The notes under the pieces were generated by a model. The model saw only the letters and a program-made list of their open reading frames with translations, searched no databases and was not told where the DNA came from. DNA of 64,000 bases from Candidatus Amarolinea dominans (GTDB lineage: Bacteria > Chloroflexota > Anaerolineae > SSC4 > Amarolineaceae). This document shows positions 9,101-16,470 of the stretch, in pieces. Every line of letters starts with the position of its first letter. Position 1 is the stretch's first letter. A program made the position numbers and the translations under genes. Location of the stretch: contig JADJYJ010000003.1 of assembly GCA_016719785.1 (NCBI GenBank), positions 674,352 to 738,351 on the forward strand, written 5' to 3'.

Positions 9101-12100
9101 CACGGCGGCCCGGCACTTCAACGGCAGCGGCGCCTTGACCACGGAGACCACGTTCACCTACGATGCGCGCAACCGGGTTGTGCAAACCGCGCAGGTGATC
9201 TCGCCCACGCTGGCAGCCATGATCGGCTATGAGTACGACGCGGTGGGCAACCCAACGCGCAAGACCTATCAACTGCCGGGGCTGACCGCGCCCGCGCAGG
9301 TGGATATGACCTGGGACGCGAAGAATCGTTTGACTCAGATGGTGCGCAGCGACAACGGCGGCACGCTGACCACAACAGAGGGCAAGACCTACGACCTGGA
9401 AGGCCGCGTCACGCAGTCTGTCTTCAGGAAGAACGGCGCGGCGGTGGGGTATGCAGTCTACAGCTACAACGGCGCCGGCCGCTTGAGCCAGGTGCGTCAT
9501 TGCCAGGATGCAGGCTGCACGGTGCAGCTCTCACGCTTGCTCTACACCTATGATGCCAACGGCAACCGCTTGCAGGAGACAGTGGAGCAGGGCAGCCAGA
9601 CGACGCAACTGCAATACACTTACGACCCGTTGACTCACAGCCGGTTGACGCGCGAGACGCGCGTGCAGGTGATTCCGCCTGGCCCAACCGCCTATGACAC
9701 CCAATACACCTACGACAACGTGGGCAACCGCGTGCGCCGGGAGGAGATCAGCGGCGGCTGTATCCCTGGCACGACCTGTGTGCGCACCGATACGTTCTAT
9801 GACGCTGCGCATCAGATTGCGCAGACGTTACAATACGAGGGCGGGGGGCCGCCGACGCAGATCATTCAGCACCTGTATGATGGCCGCGGCAATCTGCAGA
9901 TGCGCCAGTCGGTGCTCGGCCCGGCCGTGATGGAGCAGTTTGCCTATGATCCCGGCGGCCGTCAGACCGCCTACGCCAATCCGCTGGCCGGCGACGCACG
10001 CACCTATGCCTACGATGCCTTGGGCAATAAGGTGTTGGACTGCAACGGCGGGGGCAGCAACTGCACGGGCTATCTGTACGATGGGCCGAATGTGGTGGCC
10101 GAGTATGGCAACGCGACCGGCATGCCCACGCTGAGCGCCAGTTATCTGTTCGGCCAGGAGATTGACGAGCAGGTGGCGCGCATCGTGCCCGGCAGCGCCA
10201 CGGTTCACTTCTTCCTGCGCGATGCGCTCGGCTCCACGCGCCAGATCATTGACCAGGTGGGGGCGGTGGTCAAACGCTATGAGTACACGGCGTTCGGCGA
10301 ATTATACAGCGAAGCGGGCACGATCGCGGCGCCGCCGAACAACCTGCTGTTCACCGGCCGGCCGCTCGACCGCACCAGTAATCGCTACGACTTCCGCACG
10401 CGCACCTATGACCCGACGGCAGGGCGCTTCCTGCAGCCCGACCCGATCTACGAAGGCTTGATCCTGTCGCAATGCCCGGCCTGCTGGCAGCATCCGCTGG
10501 AGCTGCGCTCGGTGATGCCGTTGTACACCTACGTGGGCAACAACCCGACCACGTACAACGATCCGACCGGCGAACAGTGGTGGTTCTGGTATCCCTGGTG
10601 GTGGGGCGTGGGCGCCTGGTTCTATCGGCCGTACGGCTGGTGGGGCTGGTGGTATGGCCCCTGGGGCTGGTTCGGACTGCGCTGGTGGTGGTGGCGCTGG
10701 TGGTGGCCGTCCAACCCGTGGTGGGGCGGCTGGTGGTGGTGGCAATGGCGCTGGTGGTGGTCCGGCTGGTGGTGGGGTTGGTGGGGTAACTTCTGCTGGC
10801 CCTGGTGGTGGTGGGGCAACTGGTGGTGGTGGCCCTGGTGGTTTGGCTGGGGCTGGTGGTGGTGGCCCTGGTGGTGGGGCGGCTGGTGGTGGCCCTGGTG
10901 GTGGTTCAAGTGGCGCGGCTGGTGGCACTGGTGGTGGTACTGGCCCTTCAAATGGGGCTGGTGGTGCGGCTGGTGGTGGCGCTGGTGGTGGCCCTGGTGG
11001 TGGGGCGGCTTCTGGTGGCCCTGGTGGTGGTTCAACTGGGGCGGATGGGGCTCCCCCTGGTGGCAAGGCTGGGGTTGGTGGTGGTGGCCCTGGTGGTGGG
11101 GCGGCTTCTGGTGGCCCTGGTGGTTCAGCTGGGGCTGGTGGCCCTGGTGGGGCGGCCGCTTCTGGTGGCCCTGGTGGTGGGGCTGGCGTTCCTGGTGGTG
11201 GGGCACCTGGTGGTGGGGCCCCTGGTACTGGTGGGGCGGCTGGGCTTGGTGGCCGTGGTCTTGGGGCTGGAACTGGTGGCCCTGGTGGTCATCGTGGTCC
11301 TTGCGCCCCTGGTGGTGGGGTCTGAACTGGATTTGGTGGGGCTGGTGGCGCCCGTGGTGGTGGTGGAACTGGTGGGGCGCCTGGTGGTGGTGGCCCTCCC
11401 GCTGGTGGTGGTGGTTCCCCCTGGCCGCGCCGCTCTATCGGGATGTGGGCGATGCGCCCGACTCCACCAATCACTACGGCGCCAGCATGGTGGCCTACAC
11501 CGGCCCGCCCGCGGTGACCGCCGCGTTCCCCACGGTGTATGATCCGGACTTGGGCGCGCCGTATGGCCCCATGCACCGCTACCCACGATCCGACGCCTGG
11601 CTGGGCGCATGGGTCAGCCAAGAAAATGACGCAGACCTGATTCCCGACGAAGATGGCCCGGACTGGCCCAATCTGGACCCGCCGACGCCGCCGGGGTTGT
11701 CCAACCGGGATGAGTACGATGAGGGGGTGACACCGTCCAGCATCAACCTGCCGCACTGCGGGCTGACGAGCTTTACCTACACCGTTACGGTGGCCGGCGG
11801 CTGGCGCACGCGCTACGTCAATGTCTGGTTCGACTGGAATCGCGACGCCGCATGGGACGATACGATGAACTGCGGCGGTAACAACACGGCGCCGGAGTGG
11901 GCGGTGCAGAACCTGGCGCTGACCCTGGGGCCGGGCGCCTACACGCTGACCACGCCGGCCTTCCGGGCCTGGAAACCGGAGCCGAAGGCGCAGTGGATGC
12001 GCATCACCCTGAGCGAGGCGCCGTTTGCGCTCAACAGCGTGGGCGACGGGCCGGCCGGCGGTTTCCGCTACGGCGAGACGGAGGACTACGTCGCGCCGTA

Positions 12101-12101
12101 G
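6138..12101 (+). CDS. Secreted RHS-repeat protein with tryptophan-rich tip and GEVED-like C-terminus
   Basis: 1987 residues. A signal peptide (residues 1 to about 30, ending LAQADQA) predicts export. A divergent N-terminal domain is followed by YD/RHS repeats from about residue 275 to 1370, which in this family build a hollow beta-barrel cocoon. The RHS core motif (YDFRTRTYDPTAGRFLQPDP) is at 1417-1436 and ends near NDPTG at about 1479, where toxin tips normally begin. Instead residues 1481-1759 are more than half Trp, with Gly, Pro, Phe and Arg. From 1770 to the end (GDAPDS to GETEDYV) is a GEVED-like domain seen in secreted proteins. The frame is open throughout. No immunity-type gene follows: 12102-12643 is non-coding. 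The role of the tip is unknown. Confidence 0.9.
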   Translation: MSQRTRRIYLVLTWLVILTLTMTPLAQADQAVRAMPTAPTLPTLLPPAGRNGLGMGQKENGNPADVPIQMMDGANVTNGNLLLSDTHFQFNGVGPTFGLQVAYNSQAAPTLAPMGRKWTHSLNVYLETTSNGLRLHKGDGETIDYLNSCRQDVNRTATPIDVLDVQLDAERWGTQLGDSFFDVFFDVQLPADNRTDIVDVQTVAAAFALPCTDVLPAYQLWTGYQADGVFSEIIADPAGPQLRTRDGLIYQFRPLADLVAPGYLASVMDRSGNGYMLTYAPSSGRLTQAESTSGMSLQFLYNTNGTLRQARDHTGRQVNYNYGGGGDLASVNRFGAAWRTYGYTGVDLLETDTDAIGKMTQYQYDGLARLISLQRPDTLLPQTYNYAVGQTDVTDPLGRMTTVMYAPTSSRISQVSNSATGMVILYDYDSRGNLQHLGGGDGNHYEYDSRGSLLRIQSAHPDPAATERLETRFTYDLCNNQTSVQDAQGAVTSNTYSATTCQLLSSTDPLGHTTQFINNGRGQPLQIVDTLGAVTQNTYDGDGNLTQAMDAGGNATTFTFDNLNRRVSETKPGGGATTFQYDTFDRQTRITAALGGVTQMVYDALGNLTAATDPDARTTEYTYDGRGNKLAVKDAAGHTTQYMVDAANRMVRMTDPAGQMTQVTYDGHDRPVQVVAPQGQTTTLAYDDASRARTITNAVGQTTTFQLDRIGRVTQVTNADGKSNVYQYNLAGNIIQVTDPLSRTETFAYDAAGRKLSETDALSQTTTYAYDAGGNVTALTNARGQTTNFSYDYAHRMTQVNDPLGGMTQLQYDALGHTTAVINAVGQTTQFVYDTDGRLTQATRATGGPPETTQIQYSPAGRQTGMIAPLGNSIQTTLDALGRVVQEVEGGYITLFQYDSRGRRTQMTDANGGVWVYGYDDLGRLTSSTDPLSRLTGYQYDLLGNLTDKIAPDGSITHYAYDNQNRITRTDYSDGSHDEQTYDAVGNVTAARHFNGSGALTTETTFTYDARNRVVQTAQVISPTLAAMIGYEYDAVGNPTRKTYQLPGLTAPAQVDMTWDAKNRLTQMVRSDNGGTLTTTEGKTYDLEGRVTQSVFRKNGAAVGYAVYSYNGAGRLSQVRHCQDAGCTVQLSRLLYTYDANGNRLQETVEQGSQTTQLQYTYDPLTHSRLTRETRVQVIPPGPTAYDTQYTYDNVGNRVRREEISGGCIPGTTCVRTDTFYDAAHQIAQTLQYEGGGPPTQIIQHLYDGRGNLQMRQSVLGPAVMEQFAYDPGGRQTAYANPLAGDARTYAYDALGNKVLDCNGGGSNCTGYLYDGPNVVAEYGNATGMPTLSASYLFGQEIDEQVARIVPGSATVHFFLRDALGSTRQIIDQVGAVVKRYEYTAFGELYSEAGTIAAPPNNLLFTGRPLDRTSNRYDFRTRTYDPTAGRFLQPDPIYEGLILSQCPACWQHPLELRSVMPLYTYVGNNPTTYNDPTGEQWWFWYPWWWGVGAWFYRPYGWWGWWYGPWGWFGLRWWWWRWWWPSNPWWGGWWWWQWRWWWSGWWWGWWGNFCWPWWWWGNWWWWPWWFGWGWWWWPWWWGGWWWPWWWFKWRGWWHWWWYWPFKWGWWCGWWWRWWWPWWWGGFWWPWWWFNWGGWGSPWWQGWGWWWWPWWWGGFWWPWWFSWGWWPWWGGRFWWPWWWGWRSWWWGTWWWGPWYWWGGWAWWPWSWGWNWWPWWSSWSLRPWWWGLNWIWWGWWRPWWWWNWWGAWWWWPSRWWWWFPLAAPLYRDVGDAPDSTNHYGASMVAYTGPPAVTAAFPTVYDPDLGAPYGPMHRYPRSDAWLGAWVSQENDADLIPDEDGPDWPNLDPPTPPGLSNRDEYDEGVTPSSINLPHCGLTSFTYTVTVAGGWRTRYVNVWFDWNRDAAWDDTMNCGGNNTAPEWAVQNLALTLGPGAYTLTTPAFRAWKPEPKAQWMRITLSEAPFALNSVGDGPAGGFRYGETEDYVAP
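10578..11414 (+). repeat. Degenerate TGG-rich repeat encoding a Trp-rich segment
   Basis: 837 bases inside the RHS gene, encoding 279 residues of which about 150 are Trp by my count. A recurring unit is WWWPWWWGGFWWPWWWF followed by Lys or Asn, seen at least three times with variation. In this frame the non-Trp codons end almost always in C (ccc, ggc, ttc, aac, cgc, tac), as in the rest of the gene. The alternative Gly-rich frame would need many T-ending codons and stops at 11325. That supports translation as Trp. Confidence 0.85.
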
Positions 12102-12188
12102 AACAGATGAGACATGCCTTGTAGGCCGATCTGGACAGGATGAACAGGATGAACAGGATTTTTGGCCTGCGGTGGGCAAGACAAAAGT

Positions 12189-12254
12189 GCCCCCCTGCCC
12201 CCCAATCCTGGGGGAGCCGAATGCTTTTCCCCCCAGGATTGGGGGCAGGGGGGC
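12189..12254. repeat. Long C/G-run inverted repeat after the RHS gene
   Basis: About 25 bp on each side (gccccccctg...aatcctggggg and its complement) around a short loop, with minor length differences in the C runs. It is part of a 542-base non-coding stretch (12102-12643) that also holds a terminator, a tandem ggcgacc run near 12366, AT-poor intergenic repeat fragments, a promoter and repeat copy B. There is no T tract after this hairpin. Confidence 0.7.
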
Positions 12255-12322
12255 CGCCTGAGCAGTTACCAATCCTGTCTCTATCCCGGGTAGGCTGAGT
12301 TGTCAAGACAATTGACAGAACG

Positions 12323-12364
12323 GCCTGTGGGGTTTCCAAAACCCCGCAGGCTGTTTTTGTTTTT
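12323..12364 (+). terminator. Rho-independent terminator downstream of the RHS gene
   Basis: A 13-bp stem (gcctgtggggttt / aaaccccgcaggc, one G-T pair) with a short loop, followed by tgtttttgttttt. It lies 220 bases after the RHS stop with no other gene between. Confidence 0.8.
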
Positions 12365-12494
12365 GGCGACCGGCGACCGGCGACCGGCGGTTGAAACCGC
12401 TGCTACGGTTGCGAAGCCGACCTTCGTCGGCTGTCGTTTCCAGCCTGCGCAGGCAGGCTTTGCGATGGTTGCAGCGACTTCCAGTCGCCGGCTG

Positions 12495-12524
12495 TTGAAG
12501 GGTTGGCCTGCTTTGTGGTATACT
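12495..12524 (+). promoter_or_regulatory. Candidate promoter for the ParA-like gene
   Basis: TTGAAG (12495-12500), an 18-bp spacer and TATACT (12519-12524). Transcription would start near 12531, putting repeat copy B (12527-12605) in the 5' leader of the ATPase gene. Confidence 0.5.
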
Positions 12525-12526
12525 AA

Positions 12527-12605
12527 GGGCTCGTCAAAGAATAGGTTCCCGCATTTTCCTGACCGAAATGCGGACAAGAACAGGAAGTTGTTTCTTGACA
12601 AGCCC
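12527..12605. repeat. 79-bp palindromic dispersed element, copy B
   Basis: The ends gggctcgtc (12527-12535) and gacaagccc (12597-12605) are inverted repeats with one mismatch. The interior is a diverged version of copies A (426-503) and C (31033-31110). This copy lies between a promoter and the parA-like start codon rather than between gene ends. Confidence 0.65.
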
Positions 12606-12643
12606 TAAAATTATCCGTAACTGTTCAACTGGAGGCATCCTGC

Positions 12644-13393
12644 ATGCGTAAAATTGCTGTTGCCCTCTCCAAGGGCGGTGTGGGTAAGACGACCACGGCC
12701 GTCAACCTGGCAGCCGGGTTGGCGTTGGCCGGGCAGCGGGTCCTGTTGGTGGATGTGGATACACAGGGCCAGGTGACGAAGGCCCTGGGCGTGCAGGCCA
12801 TGCTGGGGCTGGCTGACCTGGTGACTGGGGAGACGACTCCGGCAGAGGCGCTACTTCCCGCGCGTGAACGCCTGGCGGTGTTGGCCGGCGGTCGTGCCCT
12901 GGCCGGACTCAAGCGCCAGATCACCCGCCGCGACTTCGGCGGCGAACAGGTGCTGGCGGAGGCGCTGACGGTGTACGAAGACCAGTTCGATTTCGCCATC
13001 CTGGATACCGCGCCCGGCTGGGACGCACTGACCGTCAATGCCCTGTTCTATGCGCACGAGGTCCTGGCGCCGGTCTCGCTGGAGGTGCTGACCCTGCAAG
13101 GGCTGATCGAATTCGGCACGAGCCTGGCCGCCATCCAGAAGTATCATCCGGCCCTGCACCTGGCCTATATCTTGCCTACGTTTTTCGATCGGCGTGTGCG
13201 CAAGTCAGCGGAAATCCTGGAGCAACTGCAGAGCCATTACGGCGAACAGGTCTGCGCGCCGGTGCGCTACAGCGTGCGCCTGTCGGAGGCGCCGGGCTAC
13301 GGGCAGAGTATCTTCGAGTTTGCGCCTCATTCACCGGGCGCGGAGGATTACCAGGCGTTGGTAGAAAGGATCACACGTGATGACCGAGCGTAA
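12644..13393 (+). CDS. ParA/MinD-family ATPase
   Basis: 249 residues. The deviant Walker A box is SKGGVGKTTT (residues 9-18), the A' box is VDVDTQGQ, and the Walker B region is AILDTAPG. The RYSVRLSEAPGYGQSIFEF segment is typical of ParA/Soj. Members position plasmids, chromosomes or protein assemblies on nucleoid or membrane. No ParB or parS-like gene adjoins it; the partner is a small coupled gene overlapping its end. It is therefore an orphan ParA whose cargo is unknown. The ATG follows tggagg by about eight bases. Confidence 0.9.
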   Translation: MRKIAVALSKGGVGKTTTAVNLAAGLALAGQRVLLVDVDTQGQVTKALGVQAMLGLADLVTGETTPAEALLPARERLAVLAGGRALAGLKRQITRRDFGGEQVLAEALTVYEDQFDFAILDTAPGWDALTVNALFYAHEVLAPVSLEVLTLQGLIEFGTSLAAIQKYHPALHLAYILPTFFDRRVRKSAEILEQLQSHYGEQVCAPVRYSVRLSEAPGYGQSIFEFAPHSPGAEDYQALVERITRDDRA

Positions 13394-13820
13394 ACAAACC
13401 CCTGACCTGTTGGGTGAACTGCTGGGCGGAGGTGCATCAGGGCCGACGCCTGTGGTGGCCGCGCCCCCGCCGCGCGACACAACTGGCCGGCAACCCGCCA
13501 GTAGACCGGCTGTTGCGCAGCCGGCGGCCGCCGCGCAACCAGCGGCGAAAGAGCCTGTAAGCCTGGCGCCAAAGGCCACCATCGCGCCCCGGCGTTGGGA
13601 ATACCTGGTGATTTCGTTCCAGGAATACAGGGGCTGGCGGCCGCGCTACCGTAACGGCGAGAAGATTGCCAATTGGGAAGATCAGCCGCTGCTGCACGAT
13701 TATCTCAATCAGCTCGGCGCCGAAGGCTGGGAACTGGCCGGCGCCAGCGCGGGTCGCGCGCTCTACGGCAGCCGCGACGAGTATCAGCTCTTCTGCAAGC
13801 GGGCCAGCTCGGCGGCATGA
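13380..13820 (+). CDS. Conserved hypothetical protein, DUF4177-like
   Basis: About 146 residues. The first half is a low-complexity Ala/Pro/Gln-rich linker; the second half (from about residue 72, RRWEYLVISFQEYRGW to LNQLGAEGWELAGAS) resembles the small DUF4177 fold. A gaaagga site precedes two possible starts, GTG 13377 and ATG 13380; I prefer the ATG. The start lies inside the ParA-like gene, so translation is coupled and the protein is a good candidate partner for that ATPase. No catalytic residues are apparent. Confidence 0.7.
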   Translation: MTERKQTPDLLGELLGGGASGPTPVVAAPPPRDTTGRQPASRPAVAQPAAAAQPAAKEPVSLAPKATIAPRRWEYLVISFQEYRGWRPRYRNGEKIANWEDQPLLHDYLNQLGAEGWELAGASAGRALYGSRDEYQLFCKRASSAA

Positions 13821-13865
13821 GATCGCGATCGGGCGGGAATTGACACCCTCGCAAGGGGGGCTGTG

Positions 13866-15527
13866 ATGCTGCAAGTGAGTCATATCTGTAAGTCTTTTGC
13901 CGGCGAGGTCATCCTCACCGGCATTTCCTTCACCATCAACCGCGGCGGGCGCGTCGGGCTGATCGGCCCTAACGGCTGCGGCAAAACCACGCTGCTGCGC
14001 ATCATCCTGGGCCAGGAGGCGCCCGACAGCGGCAGCGTACGCCTGGGCCCCGGCACAGTGCGCGTCGGCTACCTGGCGCAGGCACTGGTCTACACCGCTG
14101 ATGCCACGGTTGACGATATGCTCAGGCAGGCCAGCGCCGCGCTCAGCGCGGCCGAGCAGCAGGTCCAAACCCTGGCCGCGGCCATGGGACAGGCGTCCGG
14201 CGCCGAACTTGACGCCATCCTGGTTGCCTATGACCTGGCTTTGGCTGATTTCGAGCGCCTGGGCGGCTACAGCATCGAGACACGCATCCAGGTGGTGTTG
14301 ACCGGCCTGGGCCTGCACGCGCTGGAAGCGGCCACCCCCGTGCAGATTCTCAGCGGCGGCCAGAAGACGCGGCTGGGCTTGGCGTGCCTGCTGCTGACGT
14401 ACCCCGACCTTCTGCTGTTGGATGAGCCGACCAATCATCTGGACATCGGCGCGCTGCGATGGCTGGAGCAGTTCGTGGCTGGCTATGATGGCGCGGTGAT
14501 TATCGTGTCGCACGACCGCGCCTTCCTGGATCACACGGTGAACGCCATCCTGGAGATTGACGAGCAGACCCATCGCCTGACCGCCTATCCCGGTGCGTAC
14601 ACCGATTATATGTTGGCCAAAGAAAGCGCACGGGCCAAACACCTGGCCGCGTATAGGGAGCAGCAGGAGTTCATCCAACGGATGACCGCGACGATTGCGG
14701 ACAAGGAATCGCACGCGCGCAACATCGAGCACGGGACGATTGACTTCGCCACACGCAAAATTGCCCTGGGCATTGCCCGCCGCATGACGGTGCAGCGCCG
14801 GCGGCTGGAGCGTCTGCTCGACTCAGAGGAGCGCATCGAGAAGCCGGCGCTGACCTGGCAGATGAAACTCGACTTTGGTGCGCAGCCAGAGAGCGGCCGT
14901 GAGGTGTTGGTGTTGACCGACGTGGGCCAACGCTTTGGCGCCCACGATCTGTTTCACGACGTCAACCTGACCCTGCGCGCCGGCGAACGTGTGGCGCTGA
15001 TTGGGCCTAACGGCAGCGGTAAGACGACCCTGGCGCGCATCATCCAGGGGCAGTTGACGCCCAGCGCCGGTCATGTGCGCCTGGGCGCGGGGGTGCGCTT
15101 GGGCTACTTTGCCCAGGAACAGGAACTGCTCGACCCGGCCAGCACGCCGTTGGAAACGATACGCCGGGTAGCGGCCATGAACGAGACCGAGGTGCGTAGT
15201 TTTCTGCACTACTTTCTCTTCGCGGGCGATGCGGTCTTTACGCCGGTGCATCTGCTGAGCTTTGGCGAACGGACGCGGCTCGCCCTGGCTCACCTGGTGG
15301 CGCTGGGCTGCAATTTCCTGCTGTTGGATGAGCCGATCAATCACCTGGACATTCCGTCGCGCAGCCGGTTCGAGCAGGCGCTGGCCGCGTTCACCGGCAC
15401 GGTGCTGGCGATCGTTCACGACCGCTACTTCATCGAGCAGTTTGCCACGCAGATCTGGAGTCTGGAGGAGGGGACGGTGCGTATCTACGCTGAACTGGCC
15501 GATGTACCGCCCGCCGCGGCTAACTGA
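13866..15527 (+). CDS. ABC-F family ATP-binding protein
   Basis: 553 residues with two ABC domains and no membrane segment. The first Walker A is GPNGCGKTT (near residue 36), the signature LSGGQKTRLGLA, and Walker B LLLLDEPTNHLD. The second set is GPNGSGKTT, LSFGERTRLALA and FLLLDEPINHLD. The charged interdomain linker (AKESARAKHLAAYREQQEF and after) is the P-site-tRNA interaction motif of ABC-F factors, which act on stalled or antibiotic-bound ribosomes. The signatures are slightly degenerate (SFGE rather than SGGE). ATG 13866 fits the GGGGG ribosome site better than GTG 13863. Confidence 0.92.
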   Translation: MLQVSHICKSFAGEVILTGISFTINRGGRVGLIGPNGCGKTTLLRIILGQEAPDSGSVRLGPGTVRVGYLAQALVYTADATVDDMLRQASAALSAAEQQVQTLAAAMGQASGAELDAILVAYDLALADFERLGGYSIETRIQVVLTGLGLHALEAATPVQILSGGQKTRLGLACLLLTYPDLLLLDEPTNHLDIGALRWLEQFVAGYDGAVIIVSHDRAFLDHTVNAILEIDEQTHRLTAYPGAYTDYMLAKESARAKHLAAYREQQEFIQRMTATIADKESHARNIEHGTIDFATRKIALGIARRMTVQRRRLERLLDSEERIEKPALTWQMKLDFGAQPESGREVLVLTDVGQRFGAHDLFHDVNLTLRAGERVALIGPNGSGKTTLARIIQGQLTPSAGHVRLGAGVRLGYFAQEQELLDPASTPLETIRRVAAMNETEVRSFLHYFLFAGDAVFTPVHLLSFGERTRLALAHLVALGCNFLLLDEPINHLDIPSRSRFEQALAAFTGTVLAIVHDRYFIEQFATQIWSLEEGTVRIYAELADVPPAAAN

Positions 15528-16281
15528 TTTCGACATCCAGCCACTGCTCGGCCACGGTGGTGAGCAGGCCGCCGCGGAAGCGCCCCTGCGGCGTCACGAC
15601 AGCGTATTGGTTATCGAGCCAGATGACCAGGCCGAGCGGGCCGGCCGGCGACCTGGGCGTCTGCAACACCTCCGCACCGTCTATCAGGAAGCGCGTCTGC
15701 TGCGCGCCCCATGCCACGGTGTAGGTGTGCCAGGCGGTCAGGCTAACCCGCGCCTCGGCTTCTGCAACCCCCAGCGCACGTTGACCGAGCGGCCACAGGG
15801 CGCGGTAGAGGCGCGGAAAGCGCATCAGGACAAATCCGGCCGGCGCCGCGGACGCCAGCAGATAAAACAGCGGGCGCTGCGCATCCATCACCGCGGCCTT
15901 CCAGCCATGACCGGGCACGCCGGCCGCCAGCGCCATGTTGGAGGGCGGGGAGGCGTAGAAAAACCAGACGGCCCGTGGCAGCGCGGGCAGTCTGGCGTCT
16001 GCGGTGGGGTAGGGGCTGTTCCAAAAGCCAAAGCCGGCCGTGCCGCGCAGCTCACCGGCTTCGTGCGAAAAGCGCGCGCGGATCGTCAACGTCAACGGCG
16101 GGCGCCAGGGGAAGGCGCGTCGCGGGCGTCCCTGGTAATCATCGAGCTGCGCGTTGCTGTACACCCCGTTGGTCGTCGGCGGCAGGCGCAGACGCCAGCC
16201 GATGCTTGTGGCTTCGACTTTGCCCATGCCTGTGGTGCAGGGTGCCATCTTGAACATCGTACGTCCTTTGACCTTTTGCAT
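15520..16281 (-). CDS. Conserved hypothetical protein, concanavalin-like/GH16-like fold
   Basis: Up to 253 residues; starts at 16281 or, after eight codons, at 16257 are possible. The segments FSHEAGELRGTAGFGFWNSP, PRAVWFFYASPPSNMAL and WHTYTVAWGAQQTRFLIDG look like the beta-sandwich of LamG/GH16-type lectins (the last is the typical strand pair before the carbohydrate-binding edge). The catalytic ExDxE motif of GH16 is not seen, so enzymatic activity is doubtful. No signal peptide is visible. It converges with the ABC-F gene, overlapping by eight bases. Confidence 0.6.
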   Translation of the reverse strand: MQKVKGRTMFKMAPCTTGMGKVEATSIGWRLRLPPTTNGVYSNAQLDDYQGRPRRAFPWRPPLTLTIRARFSHEAGELRGTAGFGFWNSPYPTADARLPALPRAVWFFYASPPSNMALAAGVPGHGWKAAVMDAQRPLFYLLASAAPAGFVLMRFPRLYRALWPLGQRALGVAEAEARVSLTAWHTYTVAWGAQQTRFLIDGAEVLQTPRSPAGPLGLVIWLDNQYAVVTPQGRFRGGLLTTVAEQWLDVEIS

Positions 16282-16426
16282 CCGGCGCTTGCAAGTGCGT
16301 TAGCCTGGGCCGGGCAGGCTTCGTAGCCGTTGCTGCGACCTGGGTCGCCCGTTGATACGCGGCCAGCGTCCGCTCACGCGCCGCGCCATGATCCACGATG
16401 GGCGCCGGGTATTCCTGGCCGAGCTT
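16282..16426 (-). pseudogene. C-terminal remnant of a cryptochrome/DNA photolyase
   Basis: Translation on the minus strand from 16426 gives KLGQEYPAPIVDHGAARERT followed by LAAYQRA, which is the conserved end of class I photolyases (the YPxPIVDH motif). Directly upstream is an in-frame TGA (16427-16429) and then unrelated, AT-richer sequence belonging to the restriction-modification genes. Only about 27-50 codons remain; the FAD and antenna domains are absent from the window. The reading frame runs on into the lectin-like gene. Confidence 0.7.
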
Positions 16427-16470
16427 TCATTTGCCAAAAACACGCCTCTGGCTATTGGTGCAAAATGGGC

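Noticed and set aside
10302..11206. Pro-rich and His/Gln-rich antisense frames across the same region
   Set aside because: Artefacts of the TGG-rich repeat; no start signal or conserved feature.
10654..11325. A Gly/Pro-rich collagen-like frame in the Trp-rich region
   Set aside because: Its codons end mostly in T, unlike the gene around it, and it stops at 11325 before the GEVED-like domain. The Trp frame joins domains on both sides.
12644..13393. Plasmid partition origin
   Set aside because: No ParB, parS-like repeats or replication gene near the ParA-like gene; surrounding genes are chromosomal.
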